A stretch of DNA of 64,000 bases from Leuctra nigra (taxonomy: Eukaryota > Arthropoda > Insecta > Plecoptera > Leuctridae), in the NCBI GenBank assembly GCA_934045905.1, contig OW203762.1:23840345-23904344 (forward strand), in the 5' to 3' direction. Made by a program: the position numbers and the translations under genes. How positions within the stretch are numbered: position 1 is the first letter of the stretch; every line of letters starts with the position of its first letter. The notes under the pieces were generated by a model. It was not told the DNA's origin. It did no database searches and saw nothing but the letters and a program-made list of their open reading frames with translations. This document shows positions 10,726-24,777 of this stretch, piece by piece.

Positions 10726-13700
10726 TTAATTGTAATATTCTCATGATAATTTCACTTAGGTAAAGCTTTTTTAAAGTCAAATTTCCTTGAAGAAGAACAT
10801 AAAAGGAATCGAAACCTTGACACTTAGGATTTTAAATAAGAATGCTTTTTAATTCAATACAATTTTATATAACAAACAAGTTGTTTAGGAAGAACAATTG
10901 ATTGATTTTGCATCACCAAGAAATTACCAGGCAGCCTATCTTTCACATTTGCGTTACATCTCTTCGATTCGATTCATTGATTATCTTCATACCTTTCCAA
11001 GATAATCATCATAATCATAATGATAATCAGAGACTGGAAAGTTAATTCTAGCAGATTGATCACAGTGAACATGTGAACATGATGTTAACAACTGAATGGT
11101 TCAAGTAATATAGCGATCAATGCAGATGCAAAGTGCAGTATTGAGATGCACTCTGATGCAATGATATTGATGATGACGTTGCACTGACTCAAGACAATAC
11201 TAGTATGTCATATCTATTATTGTTTTGTGGGATTTTCCATACTAAATTCACTAAATTATTGATTCAATTCAAGTTTACAATTAAATTCTTGTACTAATTT
11301 TTTCCCAATCGTTTTTCAAGTCGTTTCGAAATTCTATATTTGACCATTTTTCTGTATATGCACTCTTTAATTTGAACCATAAGAAGAATGAAATACGACT
11401 TTTGATATAAGAAACCCTGTTTAGGAAATTGTCACTTTTACACAAAAACAAAAGTGATGCGTAGAGCAATAAAATAAAATAATTATCTTGCCAAACAAAG
11501 TATTGGTTCAGACCTTATTTTTCAAAACCAGTTAAAACATCAAAATGAGTGATCTGTCCAAGCAAAAAAAGTTTTTACCCTTCTACATCCATAATTTTGT
11601 CCTAGTTTATAATTGGCTAGCTGTCCTCCATTGCATTTCCTGAATATTATCTTAATTAATACATATCAAAGAAACAGCAAATGGAATAACATAAGTGTTC
11701 GTAAGAAGACAAGATAGACGGCAAAATTATAAATGAATGTAATCTCTAGTTTTTGTTTCATACACCAAGTATAATTTCTTCTTAGATTCACATTATTTAT
11801 GTCTGCATTTGCAGTATGACAAATAGAGTACACGGAGCATTTCATGCATTATACATCCCACGATAATATGCATTATTAATTCGATGTCAAGTGCAGTTTG
11901 TTTGCTAGAAGAGCAACCACTGCACCCATCATTTCATATTACCACATTATGTCGACGATGCCTTAACTCATCTAACTCCTAACTCTTCGAAGAATCAACT
12001 CGCACAACACTAGCTAATCAACTATCAAGTTCGTATAATAAATTAGTTTACTTTTAACCCATCTAGTGTTGAAGTTATCTAACAATTCAGTTAAGTTTAC
12101 AGATCTCACATTATGACTCATCAACTGTCTCAACTTTCATTCCATCAACAAACACGTTCATATAAACTAGATTGTTTATTGTCGTTGGAACTGATATAAC
12201 TTTTACTCACCTAATGTGAAAATTATCTAACATTTTAGTTTGTCTAGTTCTATTAATCTGATTTTTAAATGATGAGAACTAGATAAGTAACTGTTAAAAT
12301 AACTATATTTAGTGTGTATGATATTGTTATTTATATGCATCTATGTCAGAGTGCATACAGATGCCTGCATTTGCACCGTTTTTGCAGCTGCATCTGCCAT
12401 CTTTGCAAGTGGTGCAATATGCCCTCTAGTTTATTCGCACTGTGCATAACGTGAAATAAGAAGGTAAAACAGTCGGATTAAAACTTGAGTCCTGAACAAA
12501 TAAAATATAGTATTTATTACAATAATTTTATTCTGACATCTTAAAAGAATTAAGATATGAAATGAAGATGATATGAAGTAGTTTCCTTACAAAAATGAAA
12601 GTGTTTCCAGCTACTGAAATTGCGTGATGTTTTTATCTAGATAAAGTCAAAAATGTTATCAGATTCTGAATTAATCATGTTAAATTTAAAATATATTTCC
12701 TCGACTAATTAATTACCATCTCTGCTCTTTTGTTTGTTATTAAAGATTGCAGAGATAATTAAAATTATTGTTATTAGATTTCGATGTATTTCTGGAACTA
12801 ATTATTTTGTTTTTTCATAATTTAATTTAATTTCAACACAATTCACCGTGGGATTCGGTGACGAGTAAAAGTAAAATAATGTTTTATCGTTTTCAAATCA
12901 AGATTCTAATTTATAGAATTCAGTATGAAGTAGAAAAGAGGAATTGTTGATTTCATTGTCTAGTAGAGAGGAATCACCTCATACAGACAAAACATGTTTT
13001 TCTTTCAAATCTTTCCAACCATCTATCATTCCTACAGACTTCCAATATTAATGCGGCTCCAATGATTACCGTGGGACCGATTGCGAAATGCCTGACAGTA
13101 AAAATTGTGCAGAAAAGTGAACATTCTCAAGAATTGCCGCAGCTTGTACTACTTTTTTGTATCTACAATTAAAGAATCACTCTTCGAACGTGAATAACCT
13201 GTTCGATGATTGTAAGGAGTTGTGCGTAACATACGTAACTAGTAACTACTGTGCCACTGCACCTTTAACAAAACTTACTTTTACACATTTTACAAAATTC
13301 ATCACTGGAAACATTTTGTATTAGTGAAAATAAAAATGAAATTAATTTCTATTTTGAGTTGACTTGGGTAACTTTGGGATCTCTTACCAGATTTCATTGT
13401 TTGTGTATTTTTCATAGTTTTCCTCAGTCAAATGCTCCCAACGTGTCATCATCATCTCCCAAACGTGCTCATATAAATGTTCAAACGCGAAATTATTTCA
13501 GTTAGAGTGGCCTATAAACACTTTTACAAAAACTATGTGCATTAGATAAAGTTAAAAAAATTATGAGAGCAGAGAATACATGGAGTGTACAATAATGTGC
13601 ACACAATTTATGTAAATCCACATATTTTATCACATTCCAAACTGGTAAAAAAAAACGACGATATAAAATAACCACAAACCGGCGATACATAATTTTAATT

Positions 13701-14059
13701 TTAAATACAGCTGCTGATGCATATAACCGATATAACCTATGCTACTGTATCTTACTATACAAACGTAATACTATTTGCTACACATGACACTTCCAGTTTT
13801 ATTCTCCTTCTTGGAATATTTTCTTCGGCTTTGCTTCGCCTTGGTCGCTGTTCAACTAAATTCATGGTGTGATAAAACGTCGTTCTTAAACTCGATATAA
13901 TTTGAATATTTTATTATAGAAAGAGTTATGTAATGATAGCGTTTATGTAGCGAAATGTAGGAATGATCCCGTCTTCGTTGTTGATTAATAAAATACTATG
14001 TCACATGAATACATACATACTTACAACATTAAACAGGGTAATTAACAGGATATGTAGTA
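10726..14059. other. AT-rich intergenic DNA with diverged repeats
   Basis: No gene is recognised. At 11110-11160 and 12350-12420, TGCATCTG/CAGATGCA-type words occur in opposite orientation and could be worn ends of one insertion. A diverged duplication of about 120 bp is visible across 11960-12240 (related phrases ending TTATCTAACA). Neither is certain. Confidence 0.4.
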
Positions 14060-14271
14060 CACTTGGCACAACTAAAAATGATCGCTCAATAAATTTGATT
14101 GTAAATAAAAATAAGAAGAAGAAGTCAGTCCACAATTTCCTTGTCTCACTCTAGTACAGGTGACCTCTCATTTCTATGATAATAAGAATAACAATTGCAT
14201 GATTGTTACGGAACATGACCAGCGGTCATTCAAATGACTTCACCGATAATTTTTTATTTTGCCTTGCCATG
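14060..14271 (+). mobile_element. TA-flanked MITE (Tc1/mariner-like), copy 1
   Basis: It is flanked by TA on both sides. It begins CACTTGGCACAACTAAAAAT and holds internal phrases AGGTGACCTCTCATTTC and GATAATAAGAATAACAA. These are shared with the copy at 24568 (same orientation) and, reversed, with the copy at 57328. The length of 212 bp matches the 210-bp copy at 24568. It has no coding capacity. Confidence 0.6.
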
Positions 14272-17200
14272 TATACTTGACGAAGGGGAATAGAATCTAA
14301 GTATAAGGACTCTATTTCTTTGGGTATTTATTCCAATAAGAGCCGCAGTTTTCAATAATCTGTTAAATTTCAAGCAGTTGATTATGACTTGCCATGGCAA
14401 CAACCTTTGACATTCTTAAACTTTAACTAGTTTTAGCAGGGCATTGAAAAATTGGCCCTAAGAAGCAAAAGAAGTCATCTATTTCGGTTTACCTGGCGTT
14501 GTATTTGATTTGAAGGGTACAGAGGAAGATGATACAAGTAATTTTTTGTAGAAATGATATAGAGGTGATAGTGATTTGTAAGAGCTTTCCATTTCTTTGG
14601 TTTGAAGAAAATATTGATAAAATTCCTTGATAGATACACATTTAAACTGGGGTTGTCAATTCGTCAGCATATTATAGAACATACATGTTCTATAGATACA
14701 TATTATATGTGTATCGTTTATTTTGTTCTTTCTTCCCCTGTAGTACTCTTCATTTAAAAATGTGTTAAATTGTATTCATACCCTCAAGAAATGAAGCCCA
14801 TTTATGTAGATCCTATCCCTTAGATAGGAGATATTTATGGGATAAGAACATAGGCTATCAGATGCTGGAAAGTCAAGAGTAAAATATGAAATCACACATG
14901 AATCGTAGCAAGTTCTGTTAAAATATAAGATTGTAATTTTGAAAGCAGAAACTTTTCAATCATAATGAAAAGTCTTAGTACTTTTCCCGCCAAAACCTGG
15001 CGTTAAAGATCCAGTTTATCAAACTGCATTTTTAAAATTGACCAGGATATCCTATAGATATCCACACATATCACTTCCAAATGAGGCCATAATTTACCAA
15101 GTTAGTTAGCAATTAACAAGTCCAATTATATTATTATTAGCATACTGCATTACTGGATACTCATGTGATAAAATGTGTTATAAACTTAGCTATGCAGTTT
15201 TAGTTGTAGATAGCTTTTATAGCTATAGAGCCCATGTATAGAAGAAGTACTATACCAATTAACCGCTAAAACTTTGGGTTCAAACCATAAGTCTACACAA
15301 GGTAATTGCAATAAAGCCCATCCTTATACTAGCTTTATACCATACATCATTATCCTATAACATAAAATACACTTTTATTTTGAAAAGCGGAGATATATGA
15401 AGTGACAAAGTTGTTAAATAAAACCTTTGAAAAATGCGTAATTTCTTTTTATTTTAAAAGTTTTGAGCGGTTTTTGAATTTTAATGTTACTGCATTGACT
15501 TTTGTGCCAAACATGATCCATCGTTACTCTAGGATTTATTTTTGTATTTTGATCAATGATGCACAAACATCAATGCATCCTTTACAACTTTGTTACTTCG
15601 ACATATTTTCTATCTTCAACCAGGCGGACACAATCTTCATTTTGGCGAAGCTCTTCAATTGGTGATCCCTCATCTTAATCTCTTTCGAAAGTAGTTTCAG
15701 TCTCAAGTTCCCATTGTTTGCAGACTTATCAGTTCGACACAGCGTATTGAGACAAAAGCACAGTTTGAGACGCTGGCAACTGATCAGCCCCCGTCACGCG
15801 ATACAGCATCCGATCGAGAGGAGATCTCTGGCCATGTGATGGACCTCACACCTGTTTCACGAGGATTCACGTGTGACTCACGCGATCCGTGCGTAGAGAA
15901 GATCTGTGCAGCATCAGCTGCAGCAAGGTGCCGTTTCATCGCATTTATTATACAACAAAAAAGAAGGTGTTTTATAAATGGGCAACCCAATCAACTGAGT
16001 TTTCCTGTTAAATATTCAATTTTGTGCATGAGATATTAAATTTATTTTGATTTCGGGAATTAAATTGCATTGAAACGGTATAATCAATGGTATGCATATT
16101 CTGATCATGGTTTTGCGTGATGGCCATAGGTCATTGGTACAAAACATCTGCTTCCTTCTTACTTCGTCAGAGTTTTAGATCTTGCATTGAACATGGGGTA
16201 GTGAAATACCAATAAATCACCAACAACAATTTATATCATTCAATACCTAATCAACAACGATCATTTGATCTGCGCGTCAAAATCAGACATTCTGATTGGC
16301 TAAGCCAGGTCACGTGTCATCTCAAAGTTCCTAATTCAAAGTTTATTCTCGATAAAGTATGAAAAACGTCCACGAAAAATCGTGTATAGAATAGTGGAGG
16401 AAGTGACATTTTTCACATTTTCCTTCCATTATCTACACCGGCTTTTCTGGCAGTTACCCAGAAAATTTCCTCTTTTGAACTCCGAAAGTGATTTACCATA
16501 TCGATCCTTTCTACAAACAGAATCTTTACTCTTCAAATATTGAAACCATGATTTTGAACTTGAGAATAAAAACAACCTCAGCTATGATCTATAGAACACG
16601 ATCTACTCATAATTAATCTGTATAGCTAATAAATTAATTAATCCTTCAAGTAACTTGCCGTGTGTATTTGCTGCGATTGATGTTCTGTTCATCGCAGCAT
16701 CTGACTGATCTTGTGGAATCGAGTCACGAGGATGCTGGCGTTTGATGCGTGACGGACGAAGACATCGACGTAATTATATAGATAACGTATTGCAATGTGT
16801 GAAAATACGTAGCCGACAAGATGAAGAGGAGAGAAACGCAGCCATTGCGTAGTGGAATGAACAGCAGCAGAGATTTACCTGTGGATAGCGGCATTCTAAA
16901 GAACTAATGTTTGAAAACGTTCCAAAAATGCAAGATGTTTGAAATGTATTTTTTCTGGAAATATCTGTCAAGAAGGCTGTGAGAATTCAAATATTCATAA
17001 TGATATTTTGCATCGAGGCAATAATTTTGGAACGTTTGAACATTTTGAGACATACCTACAAATTTTAAAACTTTCATGACTATTTATTTTTTGATTGAAA
17101 GTTAGCTACTTTTTAGTCCTGCAGTAGATTTCAACATAGAAATCGAAACTGGATAATTTCAATTAAGTTTAAAACAGTGAAAATGATATAAAAAATTAGA

Positions 17201-18583
17201 CTTCTTTATTGGCTCGAAAATTTTGACTTGAACAAAGAATTTGAAATTTGGAACTATTGTAACTTTAACTAGGTACTCTCCAAAATTATCAGTCCAATCA
17301 AGATTAAAACTTATGAGTTATGCCATCTTATGTTCCATAATTTGAATTGTCACAGCCTTCTGTTTACGCGAACATTGCATGAATGAAGTTTGTTGGGGTT
17401 TGATAGCAACTATTTTGGAACGTTTCAACAACAATTAGGTACCTACTACCTACAGTTCTGTAATTTTCAAAATAAAACGTTCAAACTCACAACAAAATCA
17501 TTACATGTTCAATGCCCTAAAAAATACAGTTCGAGTCGAGACTTTTCATTCTAGTAACGGCCGCCTTCTATTCACTATTCCTACTCTAGACCATGTTTAA
17601 TCGACTTAATTAGGTGCTGTCGAGATCTTGTGTTTTAATTCGCGTAGAATGATAACACGAAGTCTTGTGTGAAGTTGAATCCGGGATCGGTGTGTTTGAT
17701 TCCTCTTCAACCACTTTCGACCATCGACATTTCGGAATCAAGATCAAAAGTTGGGCAACGTCCAGAGATGAAGATTGTAAAAGCCAAAGCGAAGAGATCG
17801 AACTTTGGAAAGAAAAGGGTTTGAAAAGAAAAGTAGATTATCTAATTTATAGTCTTACTGTTTTTGTTTGAAATGAATTTAAAAAAGAACCTTTATTCTA
17901 TTCTCGTAGCGGTTCAGAGATGAAATCTGTAGAGAGATTTTAAATATTTTATGGTTAATATCCGTCAATACTCAGTGAAAACTGAAAAGTATAAAGAACT
18001 GTAATATTGTAGTGTTGCATGGAATAAAAAAAATGAACAACTATAACCTTTCTAATAGATAATTATTATCTTTTTTGTCTACTGCAGAAAGAGAAATGCA
18101 TTCTCTTGATGGTTGGCTCAACAATGGAGCTATGCTTCGAAATAAGTATTCTTGGTTCGCCATGAAGCACCTTCTAGTTCACAAACTTCAAGTTGCATCG
18201 TTTAAAGTCGTAAGATTTAAATTACATCTTTTAAAACGCTGCTCGCAATTATTGTCTCCACATCAACGCTGTATTCCTCTCGAGGCAACTGCATGTTACT
18301 TAGCCAAGATTGTCGCATGCATATCTCACTGCAGAAGAAATCAGTTCCTTTATATCTAAAACGTTCCCTATGTGACGTCACTTATAACGATACTAACAAT
18401 GCTATCTGGATAACGATATAGAATCCAAGTGTGTTTCATCGTTTTCATGGAATTTGTTTGGGAAAATATGAATTTTTTAAAACCTGTTTTTAAAAAGTGT
18501 CTGAAGTCCCCTTAAAATCAGTAAACGGGACTAAACGGGGTTGGTTTAGATTTTGAGCTTTCTTTCTAATCATTTTATTTCGT
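14272..18583. other. AT-rich intergenic DNA, no gene recognised
   Basis: A GC-richer patch at 15780-15930 is open on both strands for about 65 codons, and another lies at 16660-16770. Neither shows a recognisable protein or paired splice sites. The reading frame at 18075-18359 (94 codons) is likewise unassigned. I see nothing else that can be supported. Confidence 0.4.
14673..14694. repeat. Perfect 10-bp-arm palindrome
   Basis: TATAGAACAT and ATGTTCTATA are exact complements around the dinucleotide AC. A second near-palindrome (GATACA...TGTGTATC) follows directly. The function is unknown. Confidence 0.8.
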
Positions 18584-18722
18584 GGTTTTCCTAAGTCAAG
18601 AGGCAAATGATGGAAAGGTTCCCAGCTAATAGGACACGACCGTCTCCTTCCCACCACCCATCCTTCCTTTCTCTATCATCATTATAATCATTCATCCGTC
18701 GCCAAGACTAGTAACAAAGCAT
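18584..18722 (+). mobile_element. tRNA-derived SINE family, copy 2
   Basis: The core phrases AGAGGCAAATGATGG, AAGGTTCCCAGC, ACGACCGTCTCCTTCCCACC and TTCATCCGTCGCCAAGACTA are shared, with substitutions, with the copies at 40561 (plus) and 45890 and 58195 (minus). The tRNA-like head is not clear here, so the copy is probably 5'-truncated. It directly precedes the 16-bp minisatellite. Confidence 0.65.
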
Positions 18723-18862
18723 TTCAACAATATACACCACACACAACACAACTTATAAGAAATAACGCAATTTTTATAAATTGCTTTTTGTCACGTGTAT
18801 TAAAATCGATTCCACACATAAGTCGGTAGTTTTGTGATGCGAAAGCAAAGAACAACGACCTA

Positions 18863-20608
18863 GGACAACCGTGCCACATGACAACCATGACACATGACAA
18901 CCATGCCACATGACAACCATGACACATGACAACCATGACACATGACAACCATGACACATGACAACCATGACACATGACAACCATGACACATGACAACCAT
19001 GACACATGACAACCATGACACATGACAACCATGACACATGACAACCATGCCACATGACAACCATGCCACTTGACAACCATGCCGCATGACAACCATGACA
19101 CATGACAACCATGACGCATGACAACCATGACACATGACAACCATGACACATGACAACCATGCCACATGACAACCATGCCACATGAAAACCATGACACATG
19201 AAAACCATGACACATGACAACCATGACACATGACAACCATGACACATGACAACTATGACACATGACAACCATGACACATGAAAACCATGACACATGACAA
19301 CCATGCCACATGACAACCATGACACATGACAACCATGACACATGACAACCATGACACATGACAACCATGACACATGACAACCATGACACATGACAACCAT
19401 GACACATGACAATCATCACAAGTGACAACCATGACACATGACAACCATGACACATGACAACCATGACACATGACAACCATGACACATGACAACCATGACA
19501 CATGACAACCATGACACATGACAACCATGCCACATGACAACCATGCCACTTGACAACCATGCCGCATGACAACCATGACACATGACAACCATGCCACATG
19601 ACAACCATGACACATGACAACCATGCCACATGACAACCATGACACATGACAACCATGACACATGACAACCATGACACATGACAACCATGACACATGACAA
19701 CCATGACACATGACAACCATGACACATGACAACCATGACACATGACAACCATGACACATGACAACCATGCCACATGACAACCATGCCACTTGACAACCAT
19801 GCCGCATGACAACCATGACACATGACAACCATGACGCATGACAACCATGACACATGACAACCATGACACATGACAACCATGCCACATGACAACCATGCCA
19901 CATGAAAACCATGACACATGAAAACCATGACACATGACAACCATGACACATGACAACCATGACACATGACAACTATGACACATGACAACCATGACACATG
20001 AAAACCATGACACATGACAACCATGCCACATGACAACCATGACACATGACAACCATGACACATGACAACCATGACACATGACAACCATGACACATGACAA
20101 CCATGACACATGACAACCATGACACATGACAACCATGACACATGACAATCATCACAAGTGACAACCATGACACATGACAACCATGCCACATGACAACCAT
20201 GACACATGACAACCATCACAAGTGACAACCATGACACATGACAACCATGCCACATGACAACCATGACACATGACAACCATGCCACATGACAACCATGCCA
20301 CATGACAACCATGACACCTGACAACCATGACACATGACAACCATGACACATGACAACCGTGCCACATGACAACCATGACACATGACAACCATGCCACTTG
20401 ACAACCATGACACATGACAACCGTGCCACATGACAACCATGACACATGACAACCATGACACATGACAACCATGACACATGACAACCATGACACATGACAA
20501 CCATGACACATGACAATCATGACACATGACAACCATGACACATGACAACCATGACACATGACAACCATGACACATGACAACCATGCCACATGACAACCAT
20601 GACACATG
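18863..20608. repeat. 16-bp minisatellite with higher-order duplication
   Basis: About 109 tandem copies of a 16-bp unit, ACAACCATGACACATG, with single-base variants such as GCCACATG, GCCACTTG and CATGAAAA. Variant combinations recur 720 bp apart (the CCACTTG/CCGCATG group at about 19046 and 19766; ACAACTATG at about 19250 and 19970), giving a 45-unit higher-order duplication. A further copy of the first group lies at about 19526. Because 16 is not a multiple of three and the unit lacks stop codons on the minus strand, all three minus frames stay open and give long spurious ORFs. Confidence 0.97.
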
Positions 20609-22206
20609 CCATGAACAACACGATATCAACTTGATCGATATGTGTAAATGTCTCCCGCAGAAGCAAGGAGAAACAGAGTCAAGTTGCTGGAATAACTCTG
20701 AGATTTCCACAGCTTAGGAAATAGCAATACAAGTTCAAATGACAAGGTTTGGAATGTTGCGTGGTTGAGAGTTTTCAGCAGTGTGCTTGAGTTTAGCGTG
20801 TAGAGAAGGGCATGAAAAGAAAATGAAAAGGGCCTGTAAAACAGATGAGAAAAAGTAACCGCACTGGAAAAGAGTGAAACAGCTTGTAAAATATGGAAAA
20901 TTGCCTGACTTGGGGCTTGTGCCAGGTTTTTAATCTATTTTGATCAATATATTTTCCGAAATGTATTTGTTTATGAATTAATTGGCTGTCAAATCTTCAG
21001 AACTGTTAATGGTGAAGAGCCTTCAATCATTTTTGTGGACAAAAACATTACCCCTCTTTTGCGAAGGATCATGTCAATGATGCATACGAGGACAAAAGAA
21101 TGTTTTGGATTTTCGTTATTCATTTTTTGTTATTTCAGTATAAAAGTTAATTCAGGAATTGGCGTTTTCTTTTACGACCATAACTAAGTGTTTCGGGGGT
21201 TAGATTTTCTATCGATTCAACATAAAATATAATTCGGACGTTCTAACTTCTCTCTATACAATCTTCTGCCGATGAGATATGAAAATGGTCAATAAAATGT
21301 AAGTTTATAGCGTGAAGAAGAAACGGTTTAGTAGCCTTTTCCGGGTTATTAAAATTTTATTAATAAATGATACATCGAACGTAACAATTTTTATATCTGA
21401 AATAAGAACAAACACGAAAACGAAACCCACCTACATCAATACAAACAGATCCAAAGAACTCAACAAAAACTGCAATTTGACGATCTTTGCCTATCAGTTC
21501 ACTGTTTCTAAAAGAAGGGGAGGGGGAAAAGTAATTTAAATTGATAATCAAACGACGTCGTTCCATCAGACGATTTTTACGAAATGATAATTGTTCAACT
21601 TTCGTCATTTTTAAAACGACAAATCTTAATAAATCAATTGGAACGTTTTGAAACGCCCAACCCTTCATGACATCCTATTCATCTGCCAATGCTCCTGAAC
21701 GAGTTGAACTTGAACCGAGAGGCTGATCGGTAATGATCTTTGTTTGTTGTCGTCAAGGTTACCGGTGAGTAGATCTTGATTGATTGATGCATTGCAGTTG
21801 TTGAAGTTGCATGTGCATTGCGACTAGATGCACTTTAGGAATTGTTCAACTGACATGCGTATGCTGCTATAGACGAGAGAGGGCCATAAAAGAGAATAGA
21901 AAAATGTAATGGAGATAATTTAACTTCTGCCATTTCATTATTATATAAGAGAAAACGTTAAAAATCAATGGATAACAAATGAATAATAATGTATAATCAA
22001 ACAATGTTCCATGTAAACCCACATATTTTGTGTATTCATTACAGTGGTCCTTCAGCTCACCGACTTCCCTATATCATCCTGTGTTATTAAAATCAACATT
22101 ACATTAGTTGGATCCTAACACAATGCTCCAAATATTAAAGAGCACAATATGGTAGAGTATAAGTTTATTCAAGGGTAGATGCACCCAGGATAAATATAAC
22201 AGAAGA
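20609..22206. other. AT-rich sequence, no gene recognised
   Basis: This is non-coding spacer between the minisatellite and the 155-bp array. Two opposite reading frames at 21312-21668 overlap each other and show no recognisable product. Confidence 0.5.
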
Positions 22207-22506
22207 GATTAGCTTCTATCAGGCAGGCTGGAAAATGAGGAGTTATAAATGAGATTATGGTACAATGTCAATACACGAGATTATGGTACAATATTTGGTA
22301 AAATTATGCGAATGTACGTACCTGTAAAATCACACTACATGTATGTGTAAAATCCAAGTAAAATCACACTACATGTTGTGAAAATTTACAGAGAATATTA
22401 TATCATCTATCAGGCAAGCAGGAAAATGAGTAGTAATGAACGAGATTCTGAATGTTTGGTGAAATTACGTGAATGGACCCGTAAAATTACAAGACCGTGT
22501 TAAGTA

Positions 22507-23375
22507 CTAGGAAAACGCTCTGAGTAACGCGTTGATGAGCGAGCACGGATACGCGCAACACCTCGAACCGAAATTATGTGCATCGAAAATGTCCTTAAAA
22601 GCCAATAATTCTAGAATTTCGTCACAGACTTGTATGAAAATCTCTAACGATTCCTAAAATATTGGTCCCAATAACCACGCAAAGTTTTAAGTTGATCGAT
22701 TGAACCTTTACGATTGAACGTTTCCTTGTTAATTTCCAAAAATCACAGGATATCGTTCAAAAAAATGTTAAACGGTCATATCAGTTTCATAATACGTTTG
22801 AAAGTTTCTGCTCTCTTGAAGTGAAGATTCGAAGATTCCGTGAAATATGAAATTCGAGAAATATGATAGCCAACACGCAAAATATCCGTAAACTGTCGAT
22901 AACTTTTGAATTTAAACACAGTTTAGTCTGAAAATTGTCAAAAATACAGATAATGTTGGACCCGATGACCATACAAAATTTTAAGTTGATCGGTCAAACG
23001 GTTCTGGATTAAATTTCAAAAAGCACATGAAATATTTTTTTAAATTTTAACCAATGGGAGGATTTGGCTGAAAATTTGTAAAATAAGAGACAATGTTGGT
23101 CCTAATGACCATGCAAAATATAAGGTCGATCACATTTGTCGAAGTCCATTTTCATTTTTCAGCCTATCAGGAGATGTTTATTTAAATTTCAACCAATGAA
23201 TGGATTTCAAAAAAATTAGGGTCTGCAAACAGAGAAGGTTGGTTTTACATGTGTGCAAAATTTCAGATCGATCGGTGAAACGGTGCGACCTGTGTATCGG
23301 CTATTAGCAGCCAAAAAAAAAAAAAAAAAAAACAGAGGTCCGTGCCAAAAGAGCCAAAAGGAGACGCTCGCTCAA
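22507..23375 (-). mobile_element. Helentron/HINE-like element, copy 2 (inside the 155-bp array)
   Basis: This is the reverse of the 43314 copy. It starts CTAGGAAAACGCTCTGAGTA on the plus strand and ends AGGAGACGCTCGCTCAA. An A19-20 tract replaces the T tract of the sister copy. Because it sits inside a tandem array, the empty site can be read from neighbouring units (GTGTATAAGTAAAATCAC). The insertion lies between two T residues on the element strand, with no longer duplication. A T|T target is the published rule for Helentrons. It lacks nine bases of the GAGCGAAGC repeat at its 5' end. Confidence 0.75.
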
Positions 23376-24567
23376 AAATCACACGACATGTATGTGTAAA
23401 TTTACGAAGAATATTCTAGCTTCTATCAGGCAAGCAGGAAAACGAGGAGTAATAAACGAGATTCTGGTACAATGTTTGGTAAAATTACGAGAATGGACCT
23501 GTAAAATTACAAGACCGTGTATAAGTAAAATCACACGACATGTATGTGTAAATTTACGGAGAATATTCTAGCTCCTATCAGGCAAGCAGGAAAACGAGGA
23601 GTAATAAACGACTGGTACAATGTTTGGTGAAATTACGTGAATGGACCTGTAAAATTACAAGACCACTTAAGTAAAATCACACGACATGTATGTGTAAATT
23701 TACGGAGAATATTCTAGCTCCTATCAGGCAAGCAGGAAAACGAGGATTACCTAATAAACGATATTCTGGTACAATGTTTGGTAAAATTACGAGAATGGAC
23801 CTGTAAAATTACAAGACCGTGTATAGGTAAAATCACACGACATGTATGTGTAAATTTACGAAGAATATTCTAGCTTCTATCAGGCAAGCAGGAAAACGAG
23901 GAGTAATAAACGAGATTCTGGTACAATGTTTGGTAAAATTACGAGAATGGACCTGTAAAATTACAAGACCGTGTATAGGTAAAATCACACGACATGTATG
24001 TGTAAATTTACGGAGAATATTCTAGCTCCTATCAGGCAAGCAGGAAAACGAGGAGTACCTAATAAACGATATTCTGGTACAATGTTTGGTAAAATTACGA
24101 GAATGGACCTGTAAAATTACAAGACCGTGTATAGGTAAAATCACACGACATGTATGTGTAAATTTACGGAGAATATTCTAGCTCCTATCAGGCAAGCAGG
24201 AAAACGAGGAGTACCTAATAAACGATATTCTGGTACAATGTTTGGTAAAATTACGAGAATGGACCTGTAAAATTACAAGACCGTGTATAGGTAAAATCAC
24301 ACGACATGTATGTGTAAATGTACGAAGAATATTCTAGCTTCTATCAGGCAAGCAGGAAAACGAAGAGTAATAAACGAGATTCTGGTACAATGATTGGTAA
24401 AATTACGAGAATGTACCTGTAAAATTACAACAACATATATGGGTAAAATCACCATACATGTATGTGTACATTTACAGAGAATACTATATCATGTATCAGG
24501 CAAGCAGGAAAATGAGTAGTAATGAACGAGATTACGGTACAATGTTTGGTAAAATTACGAGAATGTA

Positions 24568-24777
24568 CACTCCCCCAAATAATAAACAGTACTCGAAAGA
24601 AAATGAATTGACTGATTAAGGTTTGATGCATCATCCCATGAAGTCAGTGCTAACGCATTATCAAACTCTTTTAGGTGAGCTCTGATTTCATTGATAATAA
24701 CAAGGATTGATTGTCAAGGAACCGGCCCAGCAGCCAATACGTTTTGTACCAAGTACCGTTTATTATTTGGGGGAGTG
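24568..24777 (+). mobile_element. TA-flanked MITE (Tc1/mariner-like), copy 2
   Basis: The inverted repeats CACTCCCCCAAATAATAAAC (24568) and GTTTATTATTTGGGGGAGTG (to 24777) are perfect over 20 bp. They are flanked by TA (24566-24567 and 24778-24779). The insertion interrupts a 155-bp unit between GAATG and CCTG, so the empty site can be reconstructed from sister units (GAATGTACCTG). The interior matches the copies at 14060 and 57328. Confidence 0.9.

Noticed and set aside
11110..12430. Transposon bounded by TGCATCTG-type words
   Set aside because: The words are short and repeated several times inside the span. No target duplication or consistent inverted ends could be read.
14677..14692. Steroid-receptor response element (AGAACA...TGTTCT)
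   Set aside because: The spacing is four bases instead of three and the site is part of a simple palindrome. No gene is adjacent.
18724..20710. Several long overlapping minus-strand ORFs (up to 474 codons) of Cys/His/Met-rich repeats
   Set aside because: They are produced by the stop-free 16-bp minisatellite in all three frames, and the frame changes nothing in composition. There is no unique domain or start.
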